Origin: Marinovum sp048263515
GTDB taxonomy: Bacteria > Pseudomonadota > Alphaproteobacteria > Rhodobacterales > Rhodobacteraceae
Assembly: GCF_048263515.1 (NCBI RefSeq)
Contig: NZ_JBLXEC010000003.1
Coordinates: 62,001-126,000 of the forward strand
Reading direction: 5' to 3'
DNA: 64,000 bases
Each line of letters starts with the position of its first letter. The stretch's first letter is position 1. A program made the translations under genes and the position numbers. Positions 31,332 through 40,279 of this stretch are shown one piece after another. The notes beneath the pieces were generated by a model. That model searched no databases and was not told the DNA's origin. It saw only the letters and a list, made by a program, of their open reading frames with translations.

Positions 31332-32975
31332 CTACATCTTATCAACAGCGGCATCGCCGATGTTATCAACTCCCCGTTCGGCCAGAAGTTTGTCGAGCCA
31401 GTCGGGGTCCATTTCCGGCACCGAACTGAGCAGCAGATCGGTGTAGGCATGGTGCGGCGGGGTGAACATCTGGGTCTTGGGGCCCTGTTCGACCACCACG
31501 CCGTCCTTCATCACCACCACCTCGTCGGCGATCGACCGCACGGTGGCCAGATCATGGGTGATGAACATGTAGCTCAGCTGCAATTCGTCCTGCAGCCGCG
31601 CCAAGAGCCGCAGGATACCCTCGGCCACCAGCTGATCGAGCGCCGAGGTCACCTCGTCGCAGATGATGAACTTGGGCTCCGCCGCCAGCGCCCTGGCAAT
31701 GCCGATCCGCTGTTTCTGGCCACCCGACAGCTCCCCGGGCAGACGGTTGGCATATTGCGCCGGGTCGAGCTCGATCTGTTCAAGCAGCTCGTGCACCCGG
31801 CGGCGTTTCTCCTTGCCGCGCAGGCCGAGGTAGAACTGCACCGGCCGGCCGATGATCTGGGCAATGGTCTTGCGCGGATTGAGCGCGGTATCGGCCATCT
31901 GATAGATCATCTGCACCTGGCGCAGCTGCATCTTCGACCGCTTGCGATAGTCCAGCGGCAGCGGCGTGCCGTCGAGCAGGATCTGCCCTTCGCGCGGCGG
32001 CAGCAGCCCGGTGATGCAGCGCGCGGTGGTCGATTTGCCCGATCCGCTCTCGCCCACCACGGCCACGGTGCGCGCCTCGTGGATGTCGAAGCTGACGTCC
32101 TTGAGCACGTCGATCTTGCCGTAACCGGCGGTGACATTCTGTACCGAGATCACCGGCACCGAGCCCTTGAGCGCCGGCGGCTTTTCGGCGTGCTTGAATT
32201 CGCGCACCGCCCAGAGGCTCTTGGTGTATTCCTCCTGCGGATTGTCGAGCATCTCGCGGGTTTCGGCCTCTTCGACCTCGTCGCCCTTGAGCAGCACCTT
32301 GATGCGGTCGGCCATCTGCGCCACGACGGCCAGATCGTGGGTGATGTAGATCGCGGCGGTGTCGAAATCCTCGACGATCTTGCGGATCGCCGCCAGCACC
32401 TCGATCTGCGTGGTCACGTCGAGCGCCGTCGTCGGCTCGTCAAAGATGATGAGGTCGGGCCGGCAGGACATCGCCATCGCCGTCATCGCCCGCTGCAGCT
32501 GACCGCCCGACACCTGGTGCGGATAGCGAAAGCCGATCTCTTCCGGGTTGGGCAGACGCAGGCGCCGGTAGAGCTCCATCGCGTCTTCGGCGCTCTCACT
32601 TCGGCCCATGACGCCATGCACCACCGGGCCCTCGGTGTGCTGGTCGATCAGCCGATGCGCGGGGTTGAACGACGCCGCCGCCGATTGCGCCACATAGGCG
32701 ATGCGCTTGCCCAGCAGGTTGCGCTTGGTCTGGGCCGAGGCCTTGACCAGATCGATGCCGTCGAACTCGACCGAGCCGCCGGCAATCCGCACGCCGTCGC
32801 GGGTGAACCCCATGGCGGCCAGCCCGACGGTGGATTTGCCCGCGCCGCTTTCGCCGATCAGCCCCAGCACCTCGCCCCGGTCGAGCGTCAGGCTGACGCC
32901 GTTGACGATCTGGGTCCAGCTCTCGTCGCTGCGGCCCTCGAGCACGAGGTCCTTGATGGTCAGCAGCCGGCTCAT
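31332..32975 (-). CDS. Fused two-domain ABC transporter ATPase (DppD-DppF type)
   Basis: 547 aa with two complete nucleotide-binding domains. Domain 1: Walker A GLIGESGAGKSTVG, signature VSGGQLQRAM, Walker B LIIFDEPTTALD. Domain 2: Walker A VVGESGSGKSTTAR, signature LSGGQKQRIGIARAL, Walker B FIICDEVTSALD. Oligopeptide-binding C-terminal extension is seen after the second domain (MFTPPHHAYTDLLLSSVPEMD). Energises the permeases upstream, with which it overlaps by 4 bp. Confidence 0.94.
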   Translation of the reverse strand: MSRLLTIKDLVLEGRSDESWTQIVNGVSLTLDRGEVLGLIGESGAGKSTVGLAAMGFTRDGVRIAGGSVEFDGIDLVKASAQTKRNLLGKRIAYVAQSAAASFNPAHRLIDQHTEGPVVHGVMGRSESAEDAMELYRRLRLPNPEEIGFRYPHQVSGGQLQRAMTAMAMSCRPDLIIFDEPTTALDVTTQIEVLAAIRKIVEDFDTAAIYITHDLAVVAQMADRIKVLLKGDEVEEAETREMLDNPQEEYTKSLWAVREFKHAEKPPALKGSVPVISVQNVTAGYGKIDVLKDVSFDIHEARTVAVVGESGSGKSTTARCITGLLPPREGQILLDGTPLPLDYRKRSKMQLRQVQMIYQMADTALNPRKTIAQIIGRPVQFYLGLRGKEKRRRVHELLEQIELDPAQYANRLPGELSGGQKQRIGIARALAAEPKFIICDEVTSALDQLVAEGILRLLARLQDELQLSYMFITHDLATVRSIADEVVVMKDGVVVEQGPKTQMFTPPHHAYTDLLLSSVPEMDPDWLDKLLAERGVDNIGDAAVDKM

Positions 32976-34174
32976 TCCTTCAACCCCGAGGATTTGTGCA
33001 GCATCCAGTCGACCACGAAGTTCACCGCCACGGTCAGCAGGGCAATCGCCCCCGCTGCCAGCAGCGGCAGCGTCGCCGTCAGCGGTGAGAAGGCGGCGAA
33101 GTTGATGAACTGCGCCAGATCACGGACCATGGTGCCCCAGTCGGCCAGCGGCGGCTGGATGCCGACACCGAGGAACGACAGCGACGCGATGGTCAGGAAG
33201 ACAAAGCAGAACCGCAGCCCGAATTCCGCCAGGAGCGGCGCCATGGCGTTGGGCAGGATCTCCTCGAAGATCAGGTAGCGCAGGCCCTCGCCGCGCAGCT
33301 TGGCGGCCTCGATGTAATCCATGACGACGATGTTCAGACCCACCGCGCGCGCCAGCCGGAACACCCGGGTGCTGTCGATTACCGCGATGATGATCACCAT
33401 GTAGACCGTCAGCAGCCATTTCTCCGACCCCGCCCAGGCGCTGGCGATGGTCATCAGCAGCAGAGCAAAGATCAGCGAGGGGATCGCCATCATCACGTCG
33501 ACACCCCGGCTCAGCAGCTGGTCGAGCCAGCCCTGCAACGTCGCCGCCAGAAAGCCCAGCGTGCCGCCGATGAAAAACGCCAGGAGCGTGGTGACAAAGG
33601 CAATGCCCACGGTGTTCTGCGCGCCATAGATCAGCCGGGACAGCAAGTCGCGGCCGATCTGGTCGGTGCCCAGCGGGTAATCCGGGTTGCCGCCGGTGGC
33701 GGGGTTGCCGCCGGGCAGCACGTTGACGGCGTCGAACACCTCGGCCTGGCCATGCGGCGCGATCTGCGCGGCAAAGATCGCCACGATGGCGTAGATCAGG
33801 ATCATCAGGATGCCGAAGGCCGCGGTCAGCGGCATCTCGCGGAACAGCTTGCGGCTGCGGTCGGGCCCGACGTAACGCCCCAGCAGGCGAAAGACGAAGG
33901 CCGCCAGCGCAAAGATCACGAAGCCCTGCACCGCCCAGCGAAAGAACATCACGCTGGCGCGGGGAATGCCGGCCTCGGTCACCGTCGGTTGAAAGTAGAA
34001 CCAGACCCCGGCCACCAGCAGAAGCGCCGAGAGCGCATAGCCGAAGGCCACCGCCAGCGGCATGTCACGATAGCGCGGGGCGTTGCCGCTGGCCTTCTGC
34101 GCCACGAAGCGGCCCAGCCAGCCCAGCACCAGACAGGCGAGGAGCGCGCCGAGCAGAGTGAAGACGATGGTCAT
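32972..34174 (-). CDS. ABC transporter permease (DppC type) with extra N-terminal membrane domain
   Basis: 400 aa, about 100 longer than usual DppC. The first 115 residues add roughly three membrane segments (MTIVFTLLGALLACLVLGW, VAFGYALSALLLVAGVWFYF, WAVQGFVIFALAAFVFRLLG). The standard permease follows from FREMPLTAAFGILMILIYAIV with NPDYPLGTDQIGRDLLSRLIYGAQ and EAA loop EAAKLRGEGLRYLIFEEILPN. The role of the extension is unknown. Overlaps both neighbours by 4 bp. Confidence 0.9.
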   Translation of the reverse strand: MTIVFTLLGALLACLVLGWLGRFVAQKASGNAPRYRDMPLAVAFGYALSALLLVAGVWFYFQPTVTEAGIPRASVMFFRWAVQGFVIFALAAFVFRLLGRYVGPDRSRKLFREMPLTAAFGILMILIYAIVAIFAAQIAPHGQAEVFDAVNVLPGGNPATGGNPDYPLGTDQIGRDLLSRLIYGAQNTVGIAFVTTLLAFFIGGTLGFLAATLQGWLDQLLSRGVDVMMAIPSLIFALLLMTIASAWAGSEKWLLTVYMVIIIAVIDSTRVFRLARAVGLNIVVMDYIEAAKLRGEGLRYLIFEEILPNAMAPLLAEFGLRFCFVFLTIASLSFLGVGIQPPLADWGTMVRDLAQFINFAAFSPLTATLPLLAAGAIALLTVAVNFVVDWMLHKSSGLKE

Positions 34175-35160
34175 TTCGGATGCCTCAGCCGCGGGTTCGA
34201 CAGGATCGACAGGATGTCCGCCGTCAGGTTCAGCAGGATATAGGCGGCGGCAAAGATCAGGCAGCAGGCCTGCACCACCGGGATGTCGCGGATCTTCACC
34301 GCGTCGACGAAAAGCTGGCCGATGCCGGGATAGACAAAGACCACCTCGACCACCACGACACCGGTGATCAGATAGGCCAGGTTCAGCGCGATCACGTTGA
34401 TGATCGGCGCCAGCGCATTGGGCAGGGCATGGCGCACGATGACCCGCATCGGGCTGATGCCCTTGAGCCGCGCCATCTCGATATAGGGCGAGGCCAGCAG
34501 GTTGATGATCGCCGCCCGCGTCATCCGCATCATCTGCGCCAGAACGATCAGCGTCAGGGTCAGCGCCGGCAGCATGGTGGCCTTGAGCCGCTCGGAAAAC
34601 GCCATGCCGTCATAGATGTTCGACAGCGACGGCAGAACCGGGTTCAGCACCGCGAGGAACAGGATCAGCATGTAGGCGAGAAAGAATTCCGGGCTCGAGA
34701 CCGAGGACAGCGTGAAGATATTGGTGAACCGGTCAAAGACCGAGCCGCGATACAGCGCCGCCAGCACCCCCAGCGCCACCGCCAGCGGCACCGCGATCGC
34801 CGCTGTCACGCCGGCCAGGAAGATGGTGTTGGCAAAGCGCGGCGCGATCTGCGAGGCCACGGTCTTCATCTCGCCGCCACCCAGCGACGACTGGAAGTTG
34901 AGCTGCGCGAAGGAAGTGCCGAGATCGCCGGTCAGGATCGCCCCCAGCCAGCCGAAGTAGCGCAGCACCAGCGGATCATCGAGCGCCAGGTCGCGCCGGA
35001 TCGCCGCCACGGCTTCCGGCGTGGCGCCCTGGCCCAGAATCACCTGGGCAAAATCCCCCGGCAATGCATTGACCGCGACAAAGATGACGATGGAAACAAC
35101 GAAAAGCGTGACAAGGCCGAGGCCCAATCTCTGAAGCACGATTTTCAAGACGCCTGGCAC
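34171..35160 (-). CDS. ABC transporter permease (DppB type)
   Basis: 329 aa. N-terminal KIVLQRLGLGLVTLFVVSIVIF membrane segment, ILGQGATPEAVAAIRRDLALDDP periplasmic motif, and EAA-type loop EMARLKGISPMRVIVRHALPNA. Six membrane segments as usual for DppB/OppB. First gene of the operon permease-permease-ATPase-binding protein; starts 77 bp from the convergent-oriented end region of pip, which is transcribed in the same direction upstream. Confidence 0.93.
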   Translation of the reverse strand: MPGVLKIVLQRLGLGLVTLFVVSIVIFVAVNALPGDFAQVILGQGATPEAVAAIRRDLALDDPLVLRYFGWLGAILTGDLGTSFAQLNFQSSLGGGEMKTVASQIAPRFANTIFLAGVTAAIAVPLAVALGVLAALYRGSVFDRFTNIFTLSSVSSPEFFLAYMLILFLAVLNPVLPSLSNIYDGMAFSERLKATMLPALTLTLIVLAQMMRMTRAAIINLLASPYIEMARLKGISPMRVIVRHALPNALAPIINVIALNLAYLITGVVVVEVVFVYPGIGQLFVDAVKIRDIPVVQACCLIFAAAYILLNLTADILSILSNPRLRHPK

Positions 35161-35237
35161 GTGGCGGGTCTTCCCGGTGTTGCGAGTGGTGGGGAAAGCC
35201 TAGCGATCCCCCCTCGAAAGTAAACCGGTTTGAATAA

Positions 35238-36209
35238 TCACCCTTCCGCCAGCTGATCCATCGCTCGCACCAGCTCGGCCGAGATGCCCGGCTCCGACAG
35301 CGCGTGGCCGGCGTTGCGGATCATCCGCAGGTCGCAGTTGGGCCAGCGGCGCGACAGCTCCCACGCACGACGCGGCGGGCAGATCATATCGTAGCGGCCC
35401 TGCACGATGATGCCGGGGATATGCGCGATCTTCTCGACCTGGTCGAGGATCTGACCGTCGTATTCAAGAAAGCCGCCATTGATGAAATAGTGATTCTCCA
35501 GCCTGGCAAAGGCACGGGCATATTCGCCCGGCGTCTCGCCGCCGTGGCCCGAGGAATAGACCGAGGCCAGCGCATTCTCCCAGGCCGACCAGGCCTTGGC
35601 GTGGCGGGTCTCCTCGGGAAGATTGCCGGAAAACAGCCGCTTGTGATAGGCCGCGATCATGTCGCCGCGCTCGCCCTCGGGGATCAGATCGGCAAAGCGC
35701 TGCCAGGTCTCGGGCCAAAACTGCCCGGCGCCGCCGCCATAGAACCAGTCGAGCTCGGCCTGGGTCATCATGAAGACCCCGCGCAGCACCAGCGCGCGCA
35801 CCGCCTCGGGATGGGTCTCGGCATAGATCAGCGCCAGGGTGGCGCCCCAACTGCCGCCAAAAACCGTCCATTTGTCGATGCCCAGCTCGGTGCGAATGCG
35901 CTCGATATCCGCCACCAGGTGCCAGGTGGTGTTGTTCTCGACGCTGGCATGGGGGCGCGAGCGGCCGCAGCCGCGCTGGTCGAACAGGATCACGCGATAG
36001 AACCGGGGGTCGAAATAGCGCCGCATCGCCGGGCTGCAGCCGCCCCCGGGGCCACCGTGCAGCACCACCACCGGCACGCCATCGGGCCGGCCGGATTGCT
36101 CGACATAGACCTTGTGCCCGTCGCCCACGTCCAGCATGCGCTGATCGAAGGGGTCGATCTGCGGATAGAGATATTGCACTGCGCGCTTTTGGCCTGAGAA
36201 CTTGTCCAT
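35238..36209 (-). CDS. pip: Proline iminopeptidase
   Basis: 323 aa from ATG at 36207-36209, with AGGA five bases upstream; ATG at 36213-36215 is a two-codon-longer alternative. Alpha/beta hydrolase of the S33 family: oxyanion motif HGGPGGGCSPAMRRYFDP, FDQRGCGRS, nucleophile elbow GGSWGATLAL (Ser), distal Asp and His in GRYDMICPP and NAGHALSEPG. Removes N-terminal proline from peptides in the cytoplasm; the peptide importer downstream is a plausible functional partner. Divergent from ubiG. Confidence 0.95.
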   Translation of the reverse strand: MDKFSGQKRAVQYLYPQIDPFDQRMLDVGDGHKVYVEQSGRPDGVPVVVLHGGPGGGCSPAMRRYFDPRFYRVILFDQRGCGRSRPHASVENNTTWHLVADIERIRTELGIDKWTVFGGSWGATLALIYAETHPEAVRALVLRGVFMMTQAELDWFYGGGAGQFWPETWQRFADLIPEGERGDMIAAYHKRLFSGNLPEETRHAKAWSAWENALASVYSSGHGGETPGEYARAFARLENHYFINGGFLEYDGQILDQVEKIAHIPGIIVQGRYDMICPPRRAWELSRRWPNCDLRMIRNAGHALSEPGISAELVRAMDQLAEG

Positions 36210-36258
36210 ATTCATCCTATATGAGACCGAAGGACCGAAAGACCATAGGGAGCATGAG

Positions 36259-37005
36259 ATGCAATCCGCCCAGACCACCGTCGACCCGTCGGAAATCTCG
36301 AAATTCGAGGCCATGGCAGCAGAATGGTGGGATCCGAACGGCAAGTTCAAGCCCCTGCACATGCTCAACCCCTGCCGTCTCGACTATATCACCAGCCAGA
36401 TTGCCGGCGAGTTCTCGCGCGATCTGAACGCCCCCCGCCCCTTCGAGGGTCTGCGCCTGCTCGACATCGGCTGCGGCGGCGGGCTGCTCTGCGAACCGAT
36501 GGCGCGGCTCGGTGCCACGGTGGTCGGCGCCGATGCCGCCGCCGGCAACATCCCGGTGGCCCGCCTGCACGCCGAACAGCAGGGGCTGGACATCGACTAC
36601 CGCCACATCACCGCCGAGGCGCTGGTCGACCAGGGCGAAGCGTTCGACGTGGTGCTCAACATGGAAGTGGTCGAACATGTCGCCGACCCTCTGGCCTATC
36701 TCACCGCCTGCCAGCGCCTGCTCAAGCCCGGGGGGCTGCACATCTGCTCGACCCTCAACCGCAACCCCAAGAGCTTTGCCATGGCAATCCTCGGCGCCGA
36801 ATGGGTGATGCGCTGGCTGCCCAAGGGCACGCATGACTGGTCGAAATTCATCACCCCCGATGAGCTCTTCGACCTGCTGAAACAGGCCGGCCTCGACCCG
36901 GTCGACCGCAAGGGTTTCGTCTTCAACCCCATCGCCTGGTCCTGGTCCCTCTCCGCGAGAGACCTGAGCGTCAACTACGTCACAGCCAGCCTGAAGCCAG
37001 CCTGA
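36259..37005 (+). CDS. ubiG: Ubiquinone biosynthesis O-methyltransferase UbiG
   Basis: 248 aa from ATG 36259. SKFEAMAAEWWDPNGKFKPLHMLNP is the UbiG N-terminal hallmark (cited in part), SAM site LLDIGCGGGLLCEPMARLGA, then NMEVVEHVADP and LICSTLNR-type GLHICSTLNRN with THDWSKFITP near the C-terminus. Catalyses both O-methylations in ubiquinone synthesis. Divergent from pip across 49 bp; ends at the family-B hairpin repeat. Confidence 0.97.
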   Translation: MQSAQTTVDPSEISKFEAMAAEWWDPNGKFKPLHMLNPCRLDYITSQIAGEFSRDLNAPRPFEGLRLLDIGCGGGLLCEPMARLGATVVGADAAAGNIPVARLHAEQQGLDIDYRHITAEALVDQGEAFDVVLNMEVVEHVADPLAYLTACQRLLKPGGLHICSTLNRNPKSFAMAILGAEWVMRWLPKGTHDWSKFITPDELFDLLKQAGLDPVDRKGFVFNPIAWSWSLSARDLSVNYVTASLKPA

Positions 37006-37020
37006 CCCACCAACGCCTCT

Positions 37021-37075
37021 ATTTCCTCTTGCTCCAAATACCCTCGGGGAGCGCGAGGGGCTGGCCCCTCGCTCC
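37021..37075 (+). repeat. Family-B intergenic repeat with hairpin
   Basis: CTTGCTCCAAATACCCTCGGGG followed by GCGAGGGG-CTGG-CCCCTCGC (37053-37072). Second copy of the element seen at 13640. The stem keeps pairing while one base pair changes from T-A to C-G. Located between convergent ubiG and the MarR gene. Confidence 0.75.
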
Positions 37076-37097
37076 GCCAACAGCCAAGAGCGCCCGG

Positions 37098-37544
37098 TCA
37101 GCCCTCGTCTTCCAACTTCAACCGCAAGTCCCGCAAAATCGGCAGGGCTGCCCGCACCCGGTCCTGCCCCAACTCCCCCACCAGGTCGGTGATCAGCGGC
37201 GTGATCGCGTCCAGCGCCGCGTCGCGCGCCTGCACGCCGGCGGGCGAGATCGTCACCAGCTTGGATCGCGCATCGTCCCAGTCCGGCCGGATATGGATGA
37301 ACCCCGCCGCCTCGAGCTTGCTCAGCGTGTTGGTCATTGCCCCGCGGGTCACGTGGAACGACCGCGCCAGCTGCGCCGGCGTCCGCTCCTGCTTGAACCG
37401 CGCCAGGTGGTTGAGCACCGAGAAGTGCGACAGCTCCATGCCCTTCGGCAGCATCCGGCTAAGCCGGTTGCGCAACATCTGATCGGCGGTGAACAGCTCG
37501 GAAAACAGCGCCACCGCAAGGCCATTGGCAGTCTGATCGGTCAT
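37098..37544 (-). CDS. MarR-family transcriptional regulator
   Basis: 148 aa. Winged-helix core: LSHFSVLNHLARFKQERTPAQLARSFHVTRGAMTNTLSKLEAAGFIHIRPDWDDARSKLVTIS is the standard MarR HTH and wing (recognition helix TRGAMTNTLSKLEA, wing DWDDARSK). Four-base or closer coupling to the nitrilase gene upstream (shared base at 37544) puts it in the operon grxC-nitrilase-marR. Target genes and ligand unknown; autoregulation of this operon is possible. Confidence 0.9.
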   Translation of the reverse strand: MTDQTANGLAVALFSELFTADQMLRNRLSRMLPKGMELSHFSVLNHLARFKQERTPAQLARSFHVTRGAMTNTLSKLEAAGFIHIRPDWDDARSKLVTISPAGVQARDAALDAITPLITDLVGELGQDRVRAALPILRDLRLKLEDEG

Positions 37545-38374
37545 CAGGGTCCCGTGAAGTCGCGGTCATGGGTGAGCGAGGGCACCCGTCCGCGGGCTTT
37601 GTCCACCGCTTCCCGGCTCAGGTCAACAAAAAGCACCTCCGGCGCCTCGCCGGCCTCGGCCACGACCTCACCCCAGGGCGCGACCGCCATGGAATGCCCA
37701 TAAGTCTTGCGTTCCCTGCCCTCTGCCGCGGCGTGGGTGCCGCATTGCGCCGCGGCCAGCACCCAGGCGCCGCTCTCGATGGCGCGGGCGCGCAGCAGCG
37801 GCTCCCAATGGGCCGCCCCGGTGACCGGCGAAAAGGCCGCCGGCACCAGCAGCACCTCGGCCCCGGCCTGGGCCAGCGCGCGGTAGAGATGCGGAAAGCG
37901 GACGTCGTAGCAGATGCTGAGACCCAAGGTGGCAAAGGGTGTCTCGGCCACCACCGCCCGCGTACCGGGGCGATAGCCGGCGCTTTCGCGGTAGGTCTCG
38001 GTCTCGCTGACCTGAACGTCGAACATGTGGATCTTGTCATAGCGCGCGACAATCTCGCCATCCGGCCCGATCAGGAAGGAGCGGTTGGCAAAGCGCCCGT
38101 CGGCGTCGCGGGTCTTGAGCGCCAGCGAACCGATCGACAGCCAAATGCCCCGCCGCGCCGCGAGATCGCGCAACCCGGCGAGGGTCAGGTCGTCCTCTTC
38201 GTGCCGCAGCACCTGCTGCTGCCGCGCCCGGCTGGCCGAGACGCAATTGGTCACCTCCGGCGTCAGCACGAACCCCGCGCCGCCGGCGACCGCCTCTTCC
38301 ACCCTGGCCATGGTGCCGGCGAGGTTGGCCGAGGGGTCATCCGACGACGACAGCTGCAGCAGCGCCGCGCGCAT
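37544..38374 (-). CDS. Carbon-nitrogen hydrolase (Nit/omega-amidase type)
   Basis: 276 aa nitrilase-superfamily protein. Catalytic triad: Glu in VLTPEVTNCVS, Lys in VARYDKIHMFDV, Cys in LGLSICYDVRFPHLYR. The KIHMFDV and RFPELYR-like motifs match Nit1/Nit2, which hydrolyse deaminated glutathione or alpha-keto acid amides; this fits the neighbouring glutaredoxin gene. Cytoplasmic. Abuts grxC (shared base 38374) and marR (38374..37544 coupling). Confidence 0.9.
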   Translation of the reverse strand: MRAALLQLSSSDDPSANLAGTMARVEEAVAGGAGFVLTPEVTNCVSASRARQQQVLRHEEDDLTLAGLRDLAARRGIWLSIGSLALKTRDADGRFANRSFLIGPDGEIVARYDKIHMFDVQVSETETYRESAGYRPGTRAVVAETPFATLGLSICYDVRFPHLYRALAQAGAEVLLVPAAFSPVTGAAHWEPLLRARAIESGAWVLAAAQCGTHAAAEGRERKTYGHSMAVAPWGEVVAEAGEAPEVLFVDLSREAVDKARGRVPSLTHDRDFTGP

Positions 38375-38634
38375 CAGGCCGCGTCGAGCAGCGGGTCGAG
38401 CTTGCCCGAGCGCTCAAGCGCAAAGAGATCGTCGCAGCCGCCGATATGGGTGTCGCCGACAAAGATCTGCGGCACCGTGCGCCCGCCATTGGCGCGCTGG
38501 ATCATCTCGGGCTTGCGATCGGGGTTCTCCAGAACGTCGATCTCGGTAAAGGCCACGCCTTTCTGGGTCAGCAACCGTTTGGCGGCGTGGCAATAGCCGC
38601 AGAGCGGCGAAGTGTAGATTTCAATCTGAGGCAT
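38374..38634 (-). CDS. grxC: Glutaredoxin 3
   Basis: 86 aa. Active site SPLCGYCHAAKRLL (C-G-Y-C), cis-Pro motif RTVPQIFVGDTHIGGCDDLFALE. Dithiol glutaredoxin reducing glutathione mixed disulfides; the GrxC type is inferred from length and TVPQIF/GGCDDL motifs. Followed directly by the nitrilase gene, so probably in one transcript. Confidence 0.95.
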   Translation of the reverse strand: MPQIEIYTSPLCGYCHAAKRLLTQKGVAFTEIDVLENPDRKPEMIQRANGGRTVPQIFVGDTHIGGCDDLFALERSGKLDPLLDAA

Positions 38635-38664
38635 GTGCGTCTTCCTGTTTCTCTTGCCCTTTAC

Positions 38665-39396
38665 CTAGTCCTCCCGCACCGCCCTTGCCAGTACACCGGC
38701 GCAGATCGTGCCGGCGCCGGCCGCGCGCAGCACCTCGGCACAGGCCGAAAGCGTGGCGCCGGTGGTCAGAACATCGTCGATCAGCAGCACCGGCCGCCCC
38801 GCCGCGATACGATGGCGCCGCCCGGGATGCATGCGGATCGCGCCTTCCAGAAGCTTGCGACGCTCGGCACCGGTCATCCGGCCCAGGCTACGGGTGCGGC
38901 GCACCCGCTTCAGCAGGTCGGGGCAATAGGACAGCCCCAGCTCGCTCGCCAGCGCCTCGGCCAGCCGCGCCGACTGGTTGTAGCGCCGCGACATCAGCCG
39001 CATCCAGTGCAGCGGCACCGGCACCACCAGCATGTGCGGGCGCAAGAGCGGCTTGACCGCCCGCGCCAGCCACATCGCCCCGGTGCGGGCGATGTCATTG
39101 CGATCATTGTGTTTCATTCCCAGAACCAGCCGCCGCCCATTGTCGCGGTAAAGCAGCGCGGCACGCCCCCGGTCCCAGCCCTGCGGACGGGTCAGGCAGG
39201 CATCGCAATGGGCGATCTCTTCGGCATTGTCGCCCGGCAAAGGCACGCCGCAGCCATCGCAGACCAGCCCGCCCAGAAACGGCGTGTCGCGCCAGCAGGG
39301 CCCGCACAGGCCGAAATCGGTCTCGACCATCTCGCGGCAGAGCAGGCATTGCGGCGGATAGATCATCCGCAGAGCGGTTTGAACAATCTCCCCCAT
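38665..39396 (-). CDS. ComF-family phosphoribosyltransferase-like protein
   Basis: 243 aa. N-terminal zinc-binding double ribbon (CLLCREM, LCGPC, VCDGCGVPL, HCDACLT) and C-terminal PRTase domain with LLIDDVLTTGATLSACAEVL PRPP loop and YNQSARLAEALA. ComF is needed for DNA uptake in naturally competent bacteria, but proteins of this type occur widely where competence has not been shown and may act in nucleotide or DNA-repair metabolism. Upstream of grxC in the same direction. Confidence 0.9.
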   Translation of the reverse strand: MGEIVQTALRMIYPPQCLLCREMVETDFGLCGPCWRDTPFLGGLVCDGCGVPLPGDNAEEIAHCDACLTRPQGWDRGRAALLYRDNGRRLVLGMKHNDRNDIARTGAMWLARAVKPLLRPHMLVVPVPLHWMRLMSRRYNQSARLAEALASELGLSYCPDLLKRVRRTRSLGRMTGAERRKLLEGAIRMHPGRRHRIAAGRPVLLIDDVLTTGATLSACAEVLRAAGAGTICAGVLARAVRED

Positions 39397-39413
39397 GCGC
39401 CTATCTAGCCCTC

Positions 39414-40226
39414 ATGCAGCCACGCCTCACCGATCCAGCGGCCCTTGCCCGCAACCGCCAGCGCGCCAAGCCGGACGCGCTTTTCCTGTTCGAAGCCGCG
39501 CGGGACGATCTTCACGATCGGCTGACCCTGGTTAACAGGAGCTTTACCGCGCCGGCGATTGTCACCGGACAGCCGCAGATCTGGGACAATGCCCTGCCTT
39601 CTGCGGCGATTGTTGCCGATGTCGAAACATTGGCGCTCGAGACTCAGGCCCATGACCTGGTGCTGCACAGCCACGCGCTGCATTGGGCCGATGACCCGGT
39701 GGGCCAGCTGATCCAGTGCCGCCGCGCGCTGAAACCCGACGGATTCTTCCTCGCCTCGCTGTTCGGCGGCCGCACCCTGCAGGAGCTGCGCGCCTGTCTC
39801 GCCACCGCCGAGGCCGAGATCACCGGCGGGCTGTCGCCGCGCATCGCACCGATGGCCGAGATTCGCGACATGGGCGGGCTGTTGCAGCGCGCGGGCTTTG
39901 CCCTGCCGGTGGCGGATGCCTTTGCGCTGACGGTCACCTATGCCTCGGCCCTGCACCTGATGCGCGACCTGCGCGCCATGGGCGAGGCCAATGCCATGGC
40001 GACCCGCCTGCGCCGCCCGACCCGCCGTGCGGTGCTGTTGCGTGCCGCCGAGCTTTATGCCGAGACCCATGCCGGGCCCGATGGCCGCATCCCGGCGACC
40101 TTCGAGATCCTCGTGCTGACCGGCTGGGCCCCCGACGAGAGCCAGCCGCAGCCGCTGCGCCCGGGATCGGCCAAGGCGCGGCTGGCTGACGCATTGGCAA
40201 CCCGGGAAACCAAGCTGAATGATTGA
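39414..40226 (+). CDS. NDUFAF5-like SAM-dependent methyltransferase
   Basis: 270 aa. Class I methyltransferase fold of the BioC-like group: FEAARDDLHDRLTLVNRSF, HDLVLHSHALHWADDPVGQL, RALKPDGFFLASLFGG, EIRDMGGLLQRAGFALPVAD. The alphaproteobacterial members closest to mitochondrial NDUFAF5 share this pattern; NDUFAF5 hydroxylates an Arg in complex I subunit NDUFS7. The SAM-binding GxGxG motif is weak here. Divergent from the ComF-like gene by 17 bp. Complex I role is an inference. Confidence 0.72.
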   Translation: MQPRLTDPAALARNRQRAKPDALFLFEAARDDLHDRLTLVNRSFTAPAIVTGQPQIWDNALPSAAIVADVETLALETQAHDLVLHSHALHWADDPVGQLIQCRRALKPDGFFLASLFGGRTLQELRACLATAEAEITGGLSPRIAPMAEIRDMGGLLQRAGFALPVADAFALTVTYASALHLMRDLRAMGEANAMATRLRRPTRRAVLLRAAELYAETHAGPDGRIPATFEILVLTGWAPDESQPQPLRPGSAKARLADALATRETKLND

Positions 40227-40279
40227 CGGCGGGGGGACAGTCGTTATCTGTCACCCGATCCTAGCCAGCGGAGACCCTG

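Noticed and set aside
36213..36368. Longer N-terminus for the proline iminopeptidase
   Set aside because: The extra residues run into the ubiG start region, have no family similarity, and a ribosome site is right before 36209.
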